Position numbers and translations under genes: made by a program. 64,000 nucleotides of DNA from Pseudomonas parafulva. GTDB lineage: Bacteria; Pseudomonadota; Gammaproteobacteria; Pseudomonadales; Pseudomonadaceae. The stretch covers positions 1,984,001 to 2,048,000 of the forward strand of contig NZ_CP009747.1 in assembly GCF_000800255.1 (NCBI RefSeq), given 5' to 3'. The notes below the pieces were generated by a model. The model was not told the DNA's origin. It did no database searches and worked only from the letters and a program-made list of their open reading frames with translations. Shown here piece after piece: positions 7,573 through 16,242 of the stretch (position 1 is its first letter; each line of letters starts with the position of its first letter).

Positions 7573-9765
7573 ATGCTGCGCATAACAACAGCCCGCACTC
7601 GCAAGAACCTTCCTGCATTCAAGTTCACGACGATCGCCCTGGCCCTGGGAGGGATGCTCTCGGCGCAGGCTCACGGGGCCGAACAGAGCGCCGCGCCCGG
7701 CGCCGCCGTCATCGAGCTGGGCGACACCACGGTCAGCGCCCAGGCCCTGGAAAACCCCACCGGCACGCTGCCCGGCAAAGTCGCCCTGCGCAACGCCAGT
7801 GCCACCAAATCCAATGCAGCCATTACCGAAACGCCGCAGTCGGTGTCGGTGGTGACCGCCGATGACATGAATGAGCGCAAGGCCGACACCTTGGCAGACG
7901 CACTGAGCTACACGCCAGGGTTCACCAGCCAGCCGAGCAGCTTCAACCGCACCGCCGACCGCTTCCGCATGCGCGGCTTCGATGTGGAGTCCGCGACCGG
8001 CGGTTCGATGCGCGACGGCATGCGCCTGCAGAACAACTCCTACGAGGGCGTGCAGGAGCCGTTCGGCCTGGAGCGCGTCGAAGTGGTGCGCGGCGCGGCC
8101 TCGGTGCTGTACGGCCAGTTGTCGCCCGGCGGCTTCGTCAACGGCATCAGCAAGCGTCCGACCGAGACGCCGTTGCACGAGCTGGGCCTGCAATATGGCA
8201 ACCACGACCGCAAGCAGTTGACCGGCGACTTCAGCGGCCCGCTGGGTGACAGCGACACCCTGAGCTATCGCCTGACCCTGTTGCAGCGCGACAGCAACAC
8301 CTCCCAGGACCACATCAACGACGACAAGCTCTACATCGCCCCGGCGCTGACCTGGCGTCCCAACGAGGACACCTCGCTGACCCTGCTGTCGTTCTACCAG
8401 AAGAGCGACACGCGCTTCTCCGCGCCCCTGCCCTACCAGATGGTCAAGCATGTGGGTAAAGGCCCGTTCACCATCGGCCGTCACGACTTCATCGGTGAGC
8501 CGTCCTACGACGACATGAATGGCGAGATGTCCGCCATTGGTTACGAATTCGAGCATCGGTTCGATGAGCACACGCGCATCAGCAACAAGCTGCGGTATTA
8601 CGAATCGGATGTGAAGTGGAAGTACCTGCAGGCCACCCCCGCCTCGGTGGCTGCCTCGGCCAGCACAGGGGTGTTGCGTCGCCAGTACAGCGACCGCCGT
8701 GAGCGTTCACGTGCGCTGGCCAGCGACACCAACGTGGAAAGCCGCTGGAACATCGCCGGTATGGAGCACACCTTCCTGGTGGGCGTGGATACCTACGATG
8801 CGTCTTATGACTCGCACAACTTCCGCGGCAATGCGCCCAGCCTCGACCTGAGCCGCTACAACTATGGTCAGCCCGTTGTGGTCAACAAGAACCCAAGCCA
8901 GGACCGCGGCTCGCAACTCGACACCCTGCAAACCGGCCTTTATTTCCAGGACCAGATCCGTTTCGACGAGCGCTGGTTGCTGTTGCTCGGCGGTCGTCGC
9001 GACTGGGCCGACCAGGATCAACGCGCCTTCCGCAACGGTCAGAAGCTCAAGCAAGACGACCAGGCTACCACCTGGCGCGCAGGGCTTGTCTACCAGGCCG
9101 ACAACGGTCTTGCGCCGTACGTCAGCTACAGCGAGTCGTTCTTCCCGGTGGGTGTGGCCGAATTCACCGGGCAGACCTTCGACCCGACCAAAGGCAAGCA
9201 GTATGAAATGGGCATCCGCTACCAGCCCCATGACAGCAACATGCTGCTCAGCGCGGCGGTGTACGAGTTGACCCAGGAAAACGTGGTGAAGACCGATTTC
9301 AACGGCAATGCGCAGCAGATCGGCGAGCAGCGCTCGCGTGGCCTGGAACTGGAAGCCAAGGCGGACGTCACACCCCAGCTGACCCTGCTGGCGTCGTACG
9401 CCTACACCGATGCGCGCATCACCAAAAGCGCCAATCCCAGCGAGAAAGGCCAGCGCAGCGAAGACACGCCCTACCACCAGGCGGCCCTGTGGGCCGACTA
9501 CAACTTCGGCCTGTTCGGCGTGCCGCAACTGAAAGTCGGCGCCGGAGCCCGTTATAAAGGCACCACCCAGGCCTCGGGCATCGACTCGCAGATGCCCGCC
9601 TACACCCTGTTCGACCTGCGCGCCAGCTACCAGTTGAACAAGAACTGGGACGTGGCCATCAACGCCAACAACGTCACCAACAAAGCCTATACGTATTGCG
9701 AGTTCGCCATCTGCCGCTACGGTGACGAACGCGAAGTGGTCACTTCGGTGAACTTCCGCTGGTAA
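7573..9765 (+). CDS. TonB-dependent ferric-siderophore receptor
   Basis: A 730-residue outer-membrane receptor. A signal peptide (residues 1 to about 35, ending AQAHGAE) is followed by a TonB-box-like DTTVSA, a plug domain (ETPQSVSVVT; RGFDVESATGG; VEVVRGAASVLYGQLSPGGFVN) and a 22-strand-type beta barrel ending in VTSVNFRW with a C-terminal Trp. The plug sequence is that of the FhuA/FpvA-like siderophore class. The plug starts soon after the signal peptide, so there is no STN signalling domain and no sigma-regulator cascade is expected. A good ribosome site (AAGGACATTTAG) precedes the ATG. Its place opposite the siderophore importer suggests it takes up the siderophore made by this locus. Confidence 0.93.
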   Translation: MLRITTARTRKNLPAFKFTTIALALGGMLSAQAHGAEQSAAPGAAVIELGDTTVSAQALENPTGTLPGKVALRNASATKSNAAITETPQSVSVVTADDMNERKADTLADALSYTPGFTSQPSSFNRTADRFRMRGFDVESATGGSMRDGMRLQNNSYEGVQEPFGLERVEVVRGAASVLYGQLSPGGFVNGISKRPTETPLHELGLQYGNHDRKQLTGDFSGPLGDSDTLSYRLTLLQRDSNTSQDHINDDKLYIAPALTWRPNEDTSLTLLSFYQKSDTRFSAPLPYQMVKHVGKGPFTIGRHDFIGEPSYDDMNGEMSAIGYEFEHRFDEHTRISNKLRYYESDVKWKYLQATPASVAASASTGVLRRQYSDRRERSRALASDTNVESRWNIAGMEHTFLVGVDTYDASYDSHNFRGNAPSLDLSRYNYGQPVVVNKNPSQDRGSQLDTLQTGLYFQDQIRFDERWLLLLGGRRDWADQDQRAFRNGQKLKQDDQATTWRAGLVYQADNGLAPYVSYSESFFPVGVAEFTGQTFDPTKGKQYEMGIRYQPHDSNMLLSAAVYELTQENVVKTDFNGNAQQIGEQRSRGLELEAKADVTPQLTLLASYAYTDARITKSANPSEKGQRSEDTPYHQAALWADYNFGLFGVPQLKVGAGARYKGTTQASGIDSQMPAYTLFDLRASYQLNKNWDVAINANNVTNKAYTYCEFAICRYGDEREVVTSVNFRW

Positions 9766-9778
9766 AGGCCTGTGAGCA

Positions 9779-9810
9779 GCGCAGCACGCCGCCTACGGCG
9801 GCTGCGCTTT
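9779..9810. terminator. Hairpin between convergent genes (receptor and IclR regulator)
   Basis: GCGCA, a four-base bulge, GCCGCC, loop TAC, GGCGGC, TGCGC and then TTT. It begins 14 bases after the receptor stop and abuts the stop of the convergent IclR gene, so it probably terminates transcription from the left and possibly from both sides. Confidence 0.6.
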
Positions 9811-10513
9811 AAATGCCAGGGGCCTGCGGTTTGTGCCCCAGACTGCGCATCAAATCCCGCGCCGTCTCGAAGAACATCTGCTTGAGGCTTTCGGCACACT
9901 CCTCGGTCAGCCGATTGGCAGGCCCCGAGATGACCAACGCCCCCATCGACTCCCCCTGCGCCCCATAGATCGGCAAGGCCATTGAAGCCGCGTGCGGATC
10001 GGTGGCGCCCCGGGAAAAGAACGGCTTCTGCAGAGCGATGCCGATGTCATACGGTGCCCGCAACGCCTGCGCACCGGCCGCCTCGTCCATGGGACGCATG
10101 TCGCCAGGCTGTAGGTTCAGGCGCAGCCGGTGCGACGAGTTCACTCGGTACTGGCACATCCGGTACGCGCCGTGCCTGACGTAGAACGACGCCGTCTCGC
10201 CGGACTGCTCGGCCAAGTGGTGCAGACGCGGCATGACATGCCGCTCCAGATCCAGTGCCTCTTGATACACCGCATTCAGACGCATCACCTCGCTGGCCAG
10301 TTGGTAACGGCCATCGGCCATGCGCGTGATGAAGCCGTGGGTTTCCAACGAGACCATCAAACGCATGATGGTGCTCTTGATCAACCCGGTACGCTCCACC
10401 AACTGCACCAGACTCAGGGCGGTATCACCGATCTGGAACGCCGTGAGCACGGTCAGCACACGGTCGGCCGATGCCACACCATTGACTGCGGGACGTGGCC
10501 GCGCTTTTACCAT
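9809..10513 (-). CDS. IclR-family transcriptional regulator
   Basis: A 234-residue regulator with an N-terminal winged helix-turn-helix (LSLVQLVERTGLIKSTIMRLMVSLETHGFI) and a C-terminal IclR effector domain (ETASFYVRHGAYRMCQYRVNSS; ASMALPIYGAQGESMGALVISGPANRL). IclR proteins usually control catabolic genes next to them and respond to small acids. The genes to its right (MFS exporter, RraA-like aldolase, dehydrogenase, anion:cation symporter) are the likely targets. The ATG at 10513 is preferred over an upstream start because GAGG lies 8 bases before it. Confidence 0.88.
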   Translation of the reverse strand: MVKARPRPAVNGVASADRVLTVLTAFQIGDTALSLVQLVERTGLIKSTIMRLMVSLETHGFITRMADGRYQLASEVMRLNAVYQEALDLERHVMPRLHHLAEQSGETASFYVRHGAYRMCQYRVNSSHRLRLNLQPGDMRPMDEAAGAQALRAPYDIGIALQKPFFSRGATDPHAASMALPIYGAQGESMGALVISGPANRLTEECAESLKQMFFETARDLMRSLGHKPQAPGI

Positions 10514-10597
10514 TTGAACAACCTCGTCTGATCGGTAGTCTGGTCCCCTCGTGGGCCAAGCGCGCATTATCCGCCAATGCCCTGCTCGGCGCCACGG

Positions 10598-11872
10598 TCA
10601 GCCTCGCAGCGCGGCCTTGTAGCGGGCTACGCAGGCAGTACCGAGCGCCAGCAGCAATAGCGCCCCGGCCACGCCCAGCGTCGCCGGGGCACCGAATTGA
10701 GCGGCCAACACCCCGGCGATCATGCCGCCCAGCGCCTCGAAGCCAAAGCGCAACGCGATGTAGAACGCCACCACGCGGCCGCGCAAAGGCCCTGGCGCCT
10801 CGCTCTGCAACTGCATATTGGTACTGACATTGCTCAGGGTGATGCCGAAACCGAGTATCGCCAAGGCGGCCAACGCCAGCGGTAGCACGTTGGCCAGGCA
10901 CAGGCCGACCAGCGACACCGCGCACAGCAACGCGCCTGCGACCGTGAACCGACCCAGCCGATGCAGCGCGCCGCCTACCGCCAACACCACGGTGGCGACG
11001 AATGCACCTGCCCCTGCAGCTCCCCACAGCCAGCCCAGGATGCGGGCATCGCCGGCGAACACTGCCTTGGCCAGAATGGGCAACAGTGCTGCGTAGCAAG
11101 ATGCCAGCAGATTGACCAGCACCACATTGATCAGCAACTGGCGCACGCTGGCGGTGTGCCAGAGATAAGCCAGGCCTTCACGAAACACCTGCGCGGTCGA
11201 ACCGCTGGCGCGCGGGCTATCACCGCCGCGCACCTCGAGCAGCCCTGCGAGCAAGGCGGTGAAACCGATCGCCGTCAGGGCGAAACAGGCCGCCTCGCCG
11301 GCCAGCGCGATCAAGCCACCGGCCAACGGCGGGCCGACGAAACGCGCGGCATTGATCAGCATGGCATTGAGCACCAGCGCATTGGGCAAGTCCGCAGGCT
11401 CATCGACGAAGCTGCCGATCAACGCTTGGCGCAGCGGGGTTTCCAGCGCGTTGAGCAGCCCAAGCAGCAGCGCCATGCCGGCGATGAAGGGGCCATCGAC
11501 CCATTCACACCACGTGGCTAGGGCCAGCACGGCAGACTGCCCCACCAGGATCGACTGAACGATGATCAGCAGTCGCCGTTTGTCGTGACGATCGATCCAG
11601 GCACCGGCCTGTGGGCCGATGAGCAGTTGCGGTATGAGCGACAGAAAGGTGATCAGACCGAGCAGCACCGCAGAACCGGTCAGGTGATAGGCCAGCCACG
11701 CCAGCGCCACCTGCTGCACCCACTTGCCTAACGTGGAGATGCCCTGGCCGGCGAAATAGATCTGGAAGTTGCGATGAGCGAGCGCCCGAATGGCCGAAGG
11801 CCAGCGGGCGCGAGGGGATGACGACAGGTGGGGCAACGAGCGAATCCTCAGTGACGGACCCACCGCCAGCAT
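10598..11872 (-). CDS. MFS transporter (EntS-like, MFS_3 family)
   Basis: About 424 residues with a 12-helix major facilitator pattern. The N-terminal half begins RNFQIYFAGQGISTLGKWVQQVALAWLAYHLTG and carries WIDRHDKRRLLIIVQ, the loop 2-3 basic signature. This is the MFS_3 group, which includes the enterobactin exporter EntS and other efflux proteins. The substrate cannot be told from sequence. It could export the locus siderophore or belong with the catabolic genes; it lies between the IclR regulator and the RraA-like gene on the same strand as both. The start is uncertain: the ATG at 11872 has no good ribosome site, and in-frame TTG codons both upstream (11902) and downstream are possible. 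Confidence 0.82.
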   Translation of the reverse strand: MLAVGPSLRIRSLPHLSSSPRARWPSAIRALAHRNFQIYFAGQGISTLGKWVQQVALAWLAYHLTGSAVLLGLITFLSLIPQLLIGPQAGAWIDRHDKRRLLIIVQSILVGQSAVLALATWCEWVDGPFIAGMALLLGLLNALETPLRQALIGSFVDEPADLPNALVLNAMLINAARFVGPPLAGGLIALAGEAACFALTAIGFTALLAGLLEVRGGDSPRASGSTAQVFREGLAYLWHTASVRQLLINVVLVNLLASCYAALLPILAKAVFAGDARILGWLWGAAGAGAFVATVVLAVGGALHRLGRFTVAGALLCAVSLVGLCLANVLPLALAALAILGFGITLSNVSTNMQLQSEAPGPLRGRVVAFYIALRFGFEALGGMIAGVLAAQFGAPATLGVAGALLLLALGTACVARYKAALRG

Positions 11873-11921
11873 CGCCCATCGCCTGCGACGCGCCCTGGAC
11901 AAGGCGCGCCGTGGATAGGGT

Positions 11922-12599
11922 TCAGCCTGGCAGCAGGCAACCTTTCTTCTTCAAGGACTCCAGGACCCAGGAGCGGTCGTTGGTGCCTTGGGCAATGTGT
12001 TCCATTTGAGCCGTTTCCGCCTTGTGCTTGGCGGTAGCACGCGCGTAGACCTCAGCGACCTCATCATAAGGCACGCACAGCAGTCCATCGTCATCGCCGA
12101 TCATCAGATCGCCGGGGTGGATCACCATACCGTCGAGGGCGATCGGCACGTTGATCTCGCCGGGGCCGTCCTTATAGGGACCGCGGTGCGAAACGCCAGC
12201 CGCAAACAGCGGGAATTGGCCCGCGCCAATGTTAGCCGCATCGCGAATGGCGCCGTTGATGACGATACCGGCGACGCCGCGCTTGACCGCATAGGCCACC
12301 ATCATTTCGCCGATCAGGGCATTGGTCAGGTCGCCGCCGGCATCGACCACGATCACATCGCCCGGCTCGGCGATATCGATCGCGTAGTGCAGCATGAGGT
12401 TGTCACCTGGGCGGGCCTTGACGGTCAGCGCCGCGCCGCACAGCACGCCTTCGCGGTGCATGGGCCGCAGACGTGCGCCGCCGGCTGTCATGCGATTCAT
12501 CGAGTCGCTGACGTTCGCAACCGGTACCTCGCGATAGCGAGCCACCCAGTCGTCGCCCACTTTACGAGCGCGTTCAAGCACTTGGAAGCCAATGCTCAT
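11922..12599 (-). CDS. RraA-like / 4-hydroxy-4-methyl-2-oxoglutarate aldolase family protein
   Basis: A 225-residue protein of the RraA/HMG-aldolase family. The signature GIVINGAIRDAANI contains R119-D120, the pair that binds the acid substrate and the divalent metal in HMG and CHA aldolases. PGDVIVVDAGGDLTNALIGEMM supplies the rest of the active-site loop. Such enzymes cleave or decarboxylate 4-hydroxy-2-oxo acids to pyruvate or oxaloacetate. It is divergent from a 2-hydroxyacid dehydrogenase gene and close to an anion symporter gene, which suggests hydroxy-acid catabolism rather than RNase E inhibition. A ribosome site AGAGGTAGG precedes the ATG. Confidence 0.85.
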   Translation of the reverse strand: MSIGFQVLERARKVGDDWVARYREVPVANVSDSMNRMTAGGARLRPMHREGVLCGAALTVKARPGDNLMLHYAIDIAEPGDVIVVDAGGDLTNALIGEMMVAYAVKRGVAGIVINGAIRDAANIGAGQFPLFAAGVSHRGPYKDGPGEINVPIALDGMVIHPGDLMIGDDDGLLCVPYDEVAEVYARATAKHKAETAQMEHIAQGTNDRSWVLESLKKKGCLLPG

Positions 12600-12817
12600 G
12601 TGACCTACCTCTATTGGATTTATTCGATTTCATCGGCTCGGCCGACTATGTTTTTAGAATGTCATTTCGTTAATTGAATATCAATGGGTTTTTGACGCTG
12701 ATGAAAAGCCTTATGGCCAGTTAGCACACACATGGTTGCAACGCCATTTCATTATGGTAGTGTTCACCCATGCCGCACCTGCACGGCCATACCGTCCCCT
12801 ACAAGAACAAGGTATCG

Positions 12818-13798
12818 ATGATGTCCCGCACCATTCTGCTGACCGGCCCAGCGTTGGCCGAAGAGGCCATGCGCCTGGCCGCCGCCCAAGGCGTCCGAAT
12901 CATCCCGACCACGCCCTATTTGCCGGCCGAGGAGCTGGAGGCGATCATTCGCGCCGAACAGCCCGACGCCATCGTCGTGCGCCAGGGCAGCCTGACCCGC
13001 GCCATGATCGATGCGTCAGCCAACCTCAAAGTGATCGCCAAGCACGGGGTGGGCTACAACACCATCGACATCCAGGCTGCTGCCGAGCGCTGCATCCCGG
13101 TCTCCATCGCGGTGGGTGCCAATGCCCAATCGGTCGCCGAACACGCCTTCGCCCTGATGTTCAGCGTGGCCCGGCAGACCGCCCTGCTCGATGCGCGATT
13201 GCGCGACGGGCACTGGGACAAGGCCTCGGCCAATGGCATCGAGCTCAGCGGCAAGACGCTCGGCCTGATAGGCCTGGGCTCGATCGGCGGCATTCTCATG
13301 GACCTGGTGGCGCCGCTGCGCATGAAGGTCAAGGTCTACGACCCCTACCTCAAGCAGTTGCCGGCACGCGAGCATGTCGAGCGCGAAGAGGATTTCGATC
13401 GCCTGCTGGCCGACAGCGACGTGATCAGCCTGCATTGCCCGCTGACCGAGACCAACCACAACCTCATCGGCGCCGCGCAAATCGCGCGCATGCGTCCCGG
13501 CGCCATCCTGATCAACACGGCACGCGGTGAACTGGTCGACACGCCAGCGCTGGTCAGTGCCTTGAGCGAGCGACGCCTCGGCGGCGCAGGCCTGGATACC
13601 TTCAACCCTGAACCACCACCGGCCGACAGCCCGCTGTGGGGACTGCCGACGTTGGTCGCCACCCCGCACGTGGGCGCCAATACCACCGAGGCCCGCGACC
13701 GCGTTGGTCTGGTGGCGCTCCAGCAGATCCTCGACGTCTGGGAGGGCAAGGCCCTGGAGCCACGTTGCGTCGTCAACCGGCACCTGTTCGACAGCTGA
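12818..13798 (+). CDS. NAD-dependent D-isomer 2-hydroxyacid dehydrogenase family protein
   Basis: A 326-residue enzyme of the SerA/GRHPR family. The nucleotide-binding motif is LGLIGLGSIGG. The catalytic residues are R236 (NTARGELVD), E265 (NPEPPPADSPLW) and H284 (TPHVGANT). It would interconvert a 2-hydroxy acid and a 2-oxo acid in the cytoplasm. The first of two adjacent ATG codons (12818 and 12821) follows AAGG. It is divergent from the RraA-like gene and precedes an ACS-type symporter, so the three probably handle the same imported hydroxy acid. It has no C-terminal ACT domain, so it is unlikely to be the serine-pathway SerA. Confidence 0.88.
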   Translation: MMSRTILLTGPALAEEAMRLAAAQGVRIIPTTPYLPAEELEAIIRAEQPDAIVVRQGSLTRAMIDASANLKVIAKHGVGYNTIDIQAAAERCIPVSIAVGANAQSVAEHAFALMFSVARQTALLDARLRDGHWDKASANGIELSGKTLGLIGLGSIGGILMDLVAPLRMKVKVYDPYLKQLPAREHVEREEDFDRLLADSDVISLHCPLTETNHNLIGAAQIARMRPGAILINTARGELVDTPALVSALSERRLGGAGLDTFNPEPPPADSPLWGLPTLVATPHVGANTTEARDRVGLVALQQILDVWEGKALEPRCVVNRHLFDS

Positions 13799-13882
13799 TC
13801 ATCCATCCCTGGCGCGTCACCGCCCGTGCGGCAGGCGCCAGGGCCAAGCCTCACTCCAGAAAAACAACAATTGGAGAGCACC

Positions 13883-15211
13883 ATGATTTCAGTGACTTCA
13901 CAGCCCAGTGAGCTCGAGCGCGCGACCATGCGCCGCGTCGCCTGGCGCCTGCTGCCGTTTCTCATCGTCTGCTACCTGATCGCGATCATCGACCGCGGCA
14001 ACATCGGCATGGCTTCGCTGCAGATGAACCAGGACCTGGAACTGTCCGCCAAGGTCTTCGGTTTCGCCAGCAGCCTGTTCTTCTTCGCCTATTTCCTGGT
14101 CGAAGTACCCAGCAACCTGGCCATGCAGCGCTATGGCGCGCGGATCTGGATCGCCCGCATCATGATCACCTGGGGCCTGATCTCCGCCGGTACCGCATTC
14201 GTCCAGGGCGCCAACTCGCTGTACGTGATGCGTTTCCTGCTCGGCGCCGCTGAAGCTGGCTTCTTCCCCGGCGTCCTGCTCTACCTCACCTACTGGTTGC
14301 CCTCGGCCTACCGTGCGCGAATGGTGGCGTTGTTCATGGTGGCCATTCCGGCCGCCAATTTCATCGGCTCGCCGCTTTCCGGCCTGCTGCTGAGCCTGGA
14401 CGGCTGGATGGGCATGCGCGGCTGGCACTGGCTGTTCATTCTCGAAGGCATTCCCGCCGTGCTGCTGGGCATCGCTTGTCTGTTCGTGCTGACCGACCGC
14501 CCCGAGCAGGCCAAGTGGCTGAGCGACGAACAACGCGCCTGGCTGACCACACGCCTGGCCGAGGAAGCGGCGAAGAAAACCACCATTGGCCATATTTCGT
14601 TGTGGAAACTGTTGCGCCACAAGGACATCTGGGTGCTGGCGCTGATTTACTCGGGCGCCTCTGCTGCGGGCAGCACCATGAGCGTCTGGGCCCCGCAACT
14701 GCTCAAGACCTTTGGCCTGACGTCGATGGAGATCGGCCTGGTCAACGCCATTCCCTACGGCATCGCCTCAGTCCTGATGATCGTCTGGGGTCGCAGCTCC
14801 GACCGCACGGGCGAACGTCGTTGGCACACGGCAATGACCATGTTACTGATCGCGGCTGGCCTGCTGATGACCCTGTTCACCTCGTCGTTGCCGGCCACCG
14901 TGGTGATGCTGACCATGGTGCTGGTGGGCGCCTACTCGATGAAAGGTCCGTTCTGGGCGCTGGTGTCCGGCTGGCTGTCCTCCTCCACCGCTGCCGCCGG
15001 CCTGGCGGCCGTGGGCGCGATGGCCAACCTCATCGGCGGTGGCCTGATGGTGAACGTCTACGGCGCCATCCACGACGCCACCAACAGCTACGCGCTGGCG
15101 CTGATGCCACTGGCGGCGCTGTGCACCCTGGCCGGCGTCATGGTGTTGGTGATCGGTCGCAAACGCCAGCTTGAGCAAGCCGAAGCGGCGGCGGCGCTCG
15201 GCGCCAAGTAA
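13883..15211 (+). CDS. MFS transporter, anion:cation symporter (ACS) family
   Basis: A 442-residue, 12-helix permease. The ACS signature is clear: LIAIIDRGNIGMASL in helix 1 and FLLGAAEAGFFPGVLLYLTYWLPSAYRARM around helices 4-5, as in GudP, ExuT and phthalate/tartrate porters, which import organic anions with protons. WLS-DEQRAWL in the central loop is also typical. The ATG at 13883 follows GGAGAG. The neighbouring dehydrogenase, RraA-like aldolase and broken amidohydrolase suggest that it imports a sugar acid or aromatic-derived hydroxy acid. Confidence 0.9.
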   Translation: MISVTSQPSELERATMRRVAWRLLPFLIVCYLIAIIDRGNIGMASLQMNQDLELSAKVFGFASSLFFFAYFLVEVPSNLAMQRYGARIWIARIMITWGLISAGTAFVQGANSLYVMRFLLGAAEAGFFPGVLLYLTYWLPSAYRARMVALFMVAIPAANFIGSPLSGLLLSLDGWMGMRGWHWLFILEGIPAVLLGIACLFVLTDRPEQAKWLSDEQRAWLTTRLAEEAAKKTTIGHISLWKLLRHKDIWVLALIYSGASAAGSTMSVWAPQLLKTFGLTSMEIGLVNAIPYGIASVLMIVWGRSSDRTGERRWHTAMTMLLIAAGLLMTLFTSSLPATVVMLTMVLVGAYSMKGPFWALVSGWLSSSTAAAGLAAVGAMANLIGGGLMVNVYGAIHDATNSYALALMPLAALCTLAGVMVLVIGRKRQLEQAEAAAALGAK

Positions 15212-15229
15212 TTCTGCACCGTACGCATC

Positions 15230-15269
15230 GACGCCCGCCTTCCGTCGAGGAACGTGGGCGTCGTCTTTT
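15230..15269 (+). terminator. Hairpin with T-run after the ACS symporter gene
   Basis: GACGCCC (15230-15236) pairs with GGGCGTC (15256-15262), with an inner TTCC/GGAA stem between, followed by CTTTT at 15265-15269. It lies about 20 bases after the symporter stop and 28 bases before the start of the amidohydrolase pseudogene, so the latter may be separated from the upstream transcript. Confidence 0.6.
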
Positions 15270-15296
15270 CACTACAACAATAAAACGAGGTTTGCG

Positions 15297-16024
15297 ATGT
15301 CTCTTACTCGTCGCCATTTTCTGCAGGTGGCCGGCGCCCTTGGCGCTGCCGCTTCCACTGGGGTGTTGGCCAAGGTGCCGTTCAGCCAAGGCGAGGCGCC
15401 AGCTCGCCTGGTGCCACCTCAAGGCAGCGTCGACTGCCATATGCATGTGTACGACAGCCGTATTCCCGCATCACCGATGCCGAGCTTGAGCACCTCCATC
15501 AGGCCGGCGTTCGCGGTATCCGCTTCAACCTCAGCGTCGGCACCCAGGCCCTGGATGGCATCGAAGCGCTGGCCGCCCGTGTGGACGAACTGGGCTGGAA
15601 CGTCCAGGTCGCGACCGGGCCGCTGCTGCCGGAGGTGGCACCGCGCCTGGCCAAGCTGCCGAGCAAGCTGGTGATCGATCACCTGGGCCACGTACCGCAG
15701 CCAGAGGGCCTGAAATCCACGGCATTCGCCGCGCTCACAGGACTGCTCGACGCTGGGCGCACCTGGGTCAAGCTGTCGGCGCCCTACCTGCGCTCAGCAG
15801 TCGGTGCGCCGGGTTATCAGGATGTGGGCATAGTCGTCAGCACGCTGATCGCGCGCTATCCCCAGCACCTGGTGTGGGGCAGCGACTGGCCGCACCCGAC
15901 GTTGGCGCCAGAGCAGAAGCCGGACGATGCAGCGCTGCTGGACCTGTTGCTGCAATGGGCACCGGATGACCGCGTGCGCACGATGATCCTGCGCGATACG
16001 CCCGTGAAGCTGTACGACTTCTAA
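15297..16024 (+). pseudogene. Tat-signal amidohydrolase (TIM-barrel, amidohydrolase_2), broken by internal deletion
   Basis: The first part, from the ATG at 15297 (ribosome site ACGAGG), has a twin-arginine signal (LTRRHFLQVAG) and the metal-binding VDCHMHVYDSR motif. After about residue 58 the frame is lost. A different frame then gives the rest of the same protein: ITDAELEHLHQAGVRGIRFN, LVIDHLGHVPQPEG, VWGSDWPHPT and a C-terminus ending TPVKLYDF. Compared with the usual layout of this family, roughly 65 residues (about 200 bases) between the HMH motif and the ITDAELE segment are missing near position 15465-15475. Intact relatives hydrolyse lactones such as sugar lactones or 2-pyrone-4,6-dicarboxylate. 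As it stands the gene cannot make a functional enzyme. Confidence 0.85.
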
Positions 16025-16126
16025 GCAAGCGTGCCGGCCAACGAGGGCGGGCTGTCAGGGGCCTCTGTTCTTCGGCTCGACCTTGCACCTCACACACCGC
16101 CCTTCTGCTAACCCCCTCAACTTCCG

Positions 16127-16146
16127 TTCGTTCAGCCTTCGTTCAG
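16127..16146 (+). promoter_or_regulatory. 11-base-period direct repeat upstream of arnB (possible PmrA/PhoP-type box)
   Basis: TTCGTTCAG occurs at 16127-16135 and again at 16138-16146, a period of 11 bases. OmpR-family regulators such as PmrA and PhoP, which control arn operons, bind direct repeats with this spacing. The half-site GTTCA is similar but not identical to the known ones (PhoP GTTTA, PmrA CTTAA). It lies about 97 bases upstream of the arnB ATG. Regulator identity is an inference. Confidence 0.4.
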
Positions 16147-16242
16147 ACTGCTTGAAGAAAACCTTGATGCGACCTCGCTAGGATCCCGGCGCTTCGAGGA
16201 ACCAATGGGTTCCTTGCCTTCAAGTCGGCTACCGAGGTCTGC

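Noticed and set aside
10598..11872. Assignment of the MFS_3 transporter as the siderophore exporter of this locus
   Set aside because: The family includes EntS, but it lies beyond the IclR regulator and a terminator hairpin, next to catabolic genes; the substrate cannot be assigned from sequence.
16151..16184. Possible -35/-10 pair (TTGAAG and TAGGAT) upstream of arnB
   Set aside because: The spacing is about 21-22 bases or more, too long for a standard promoter, so I did not list it.
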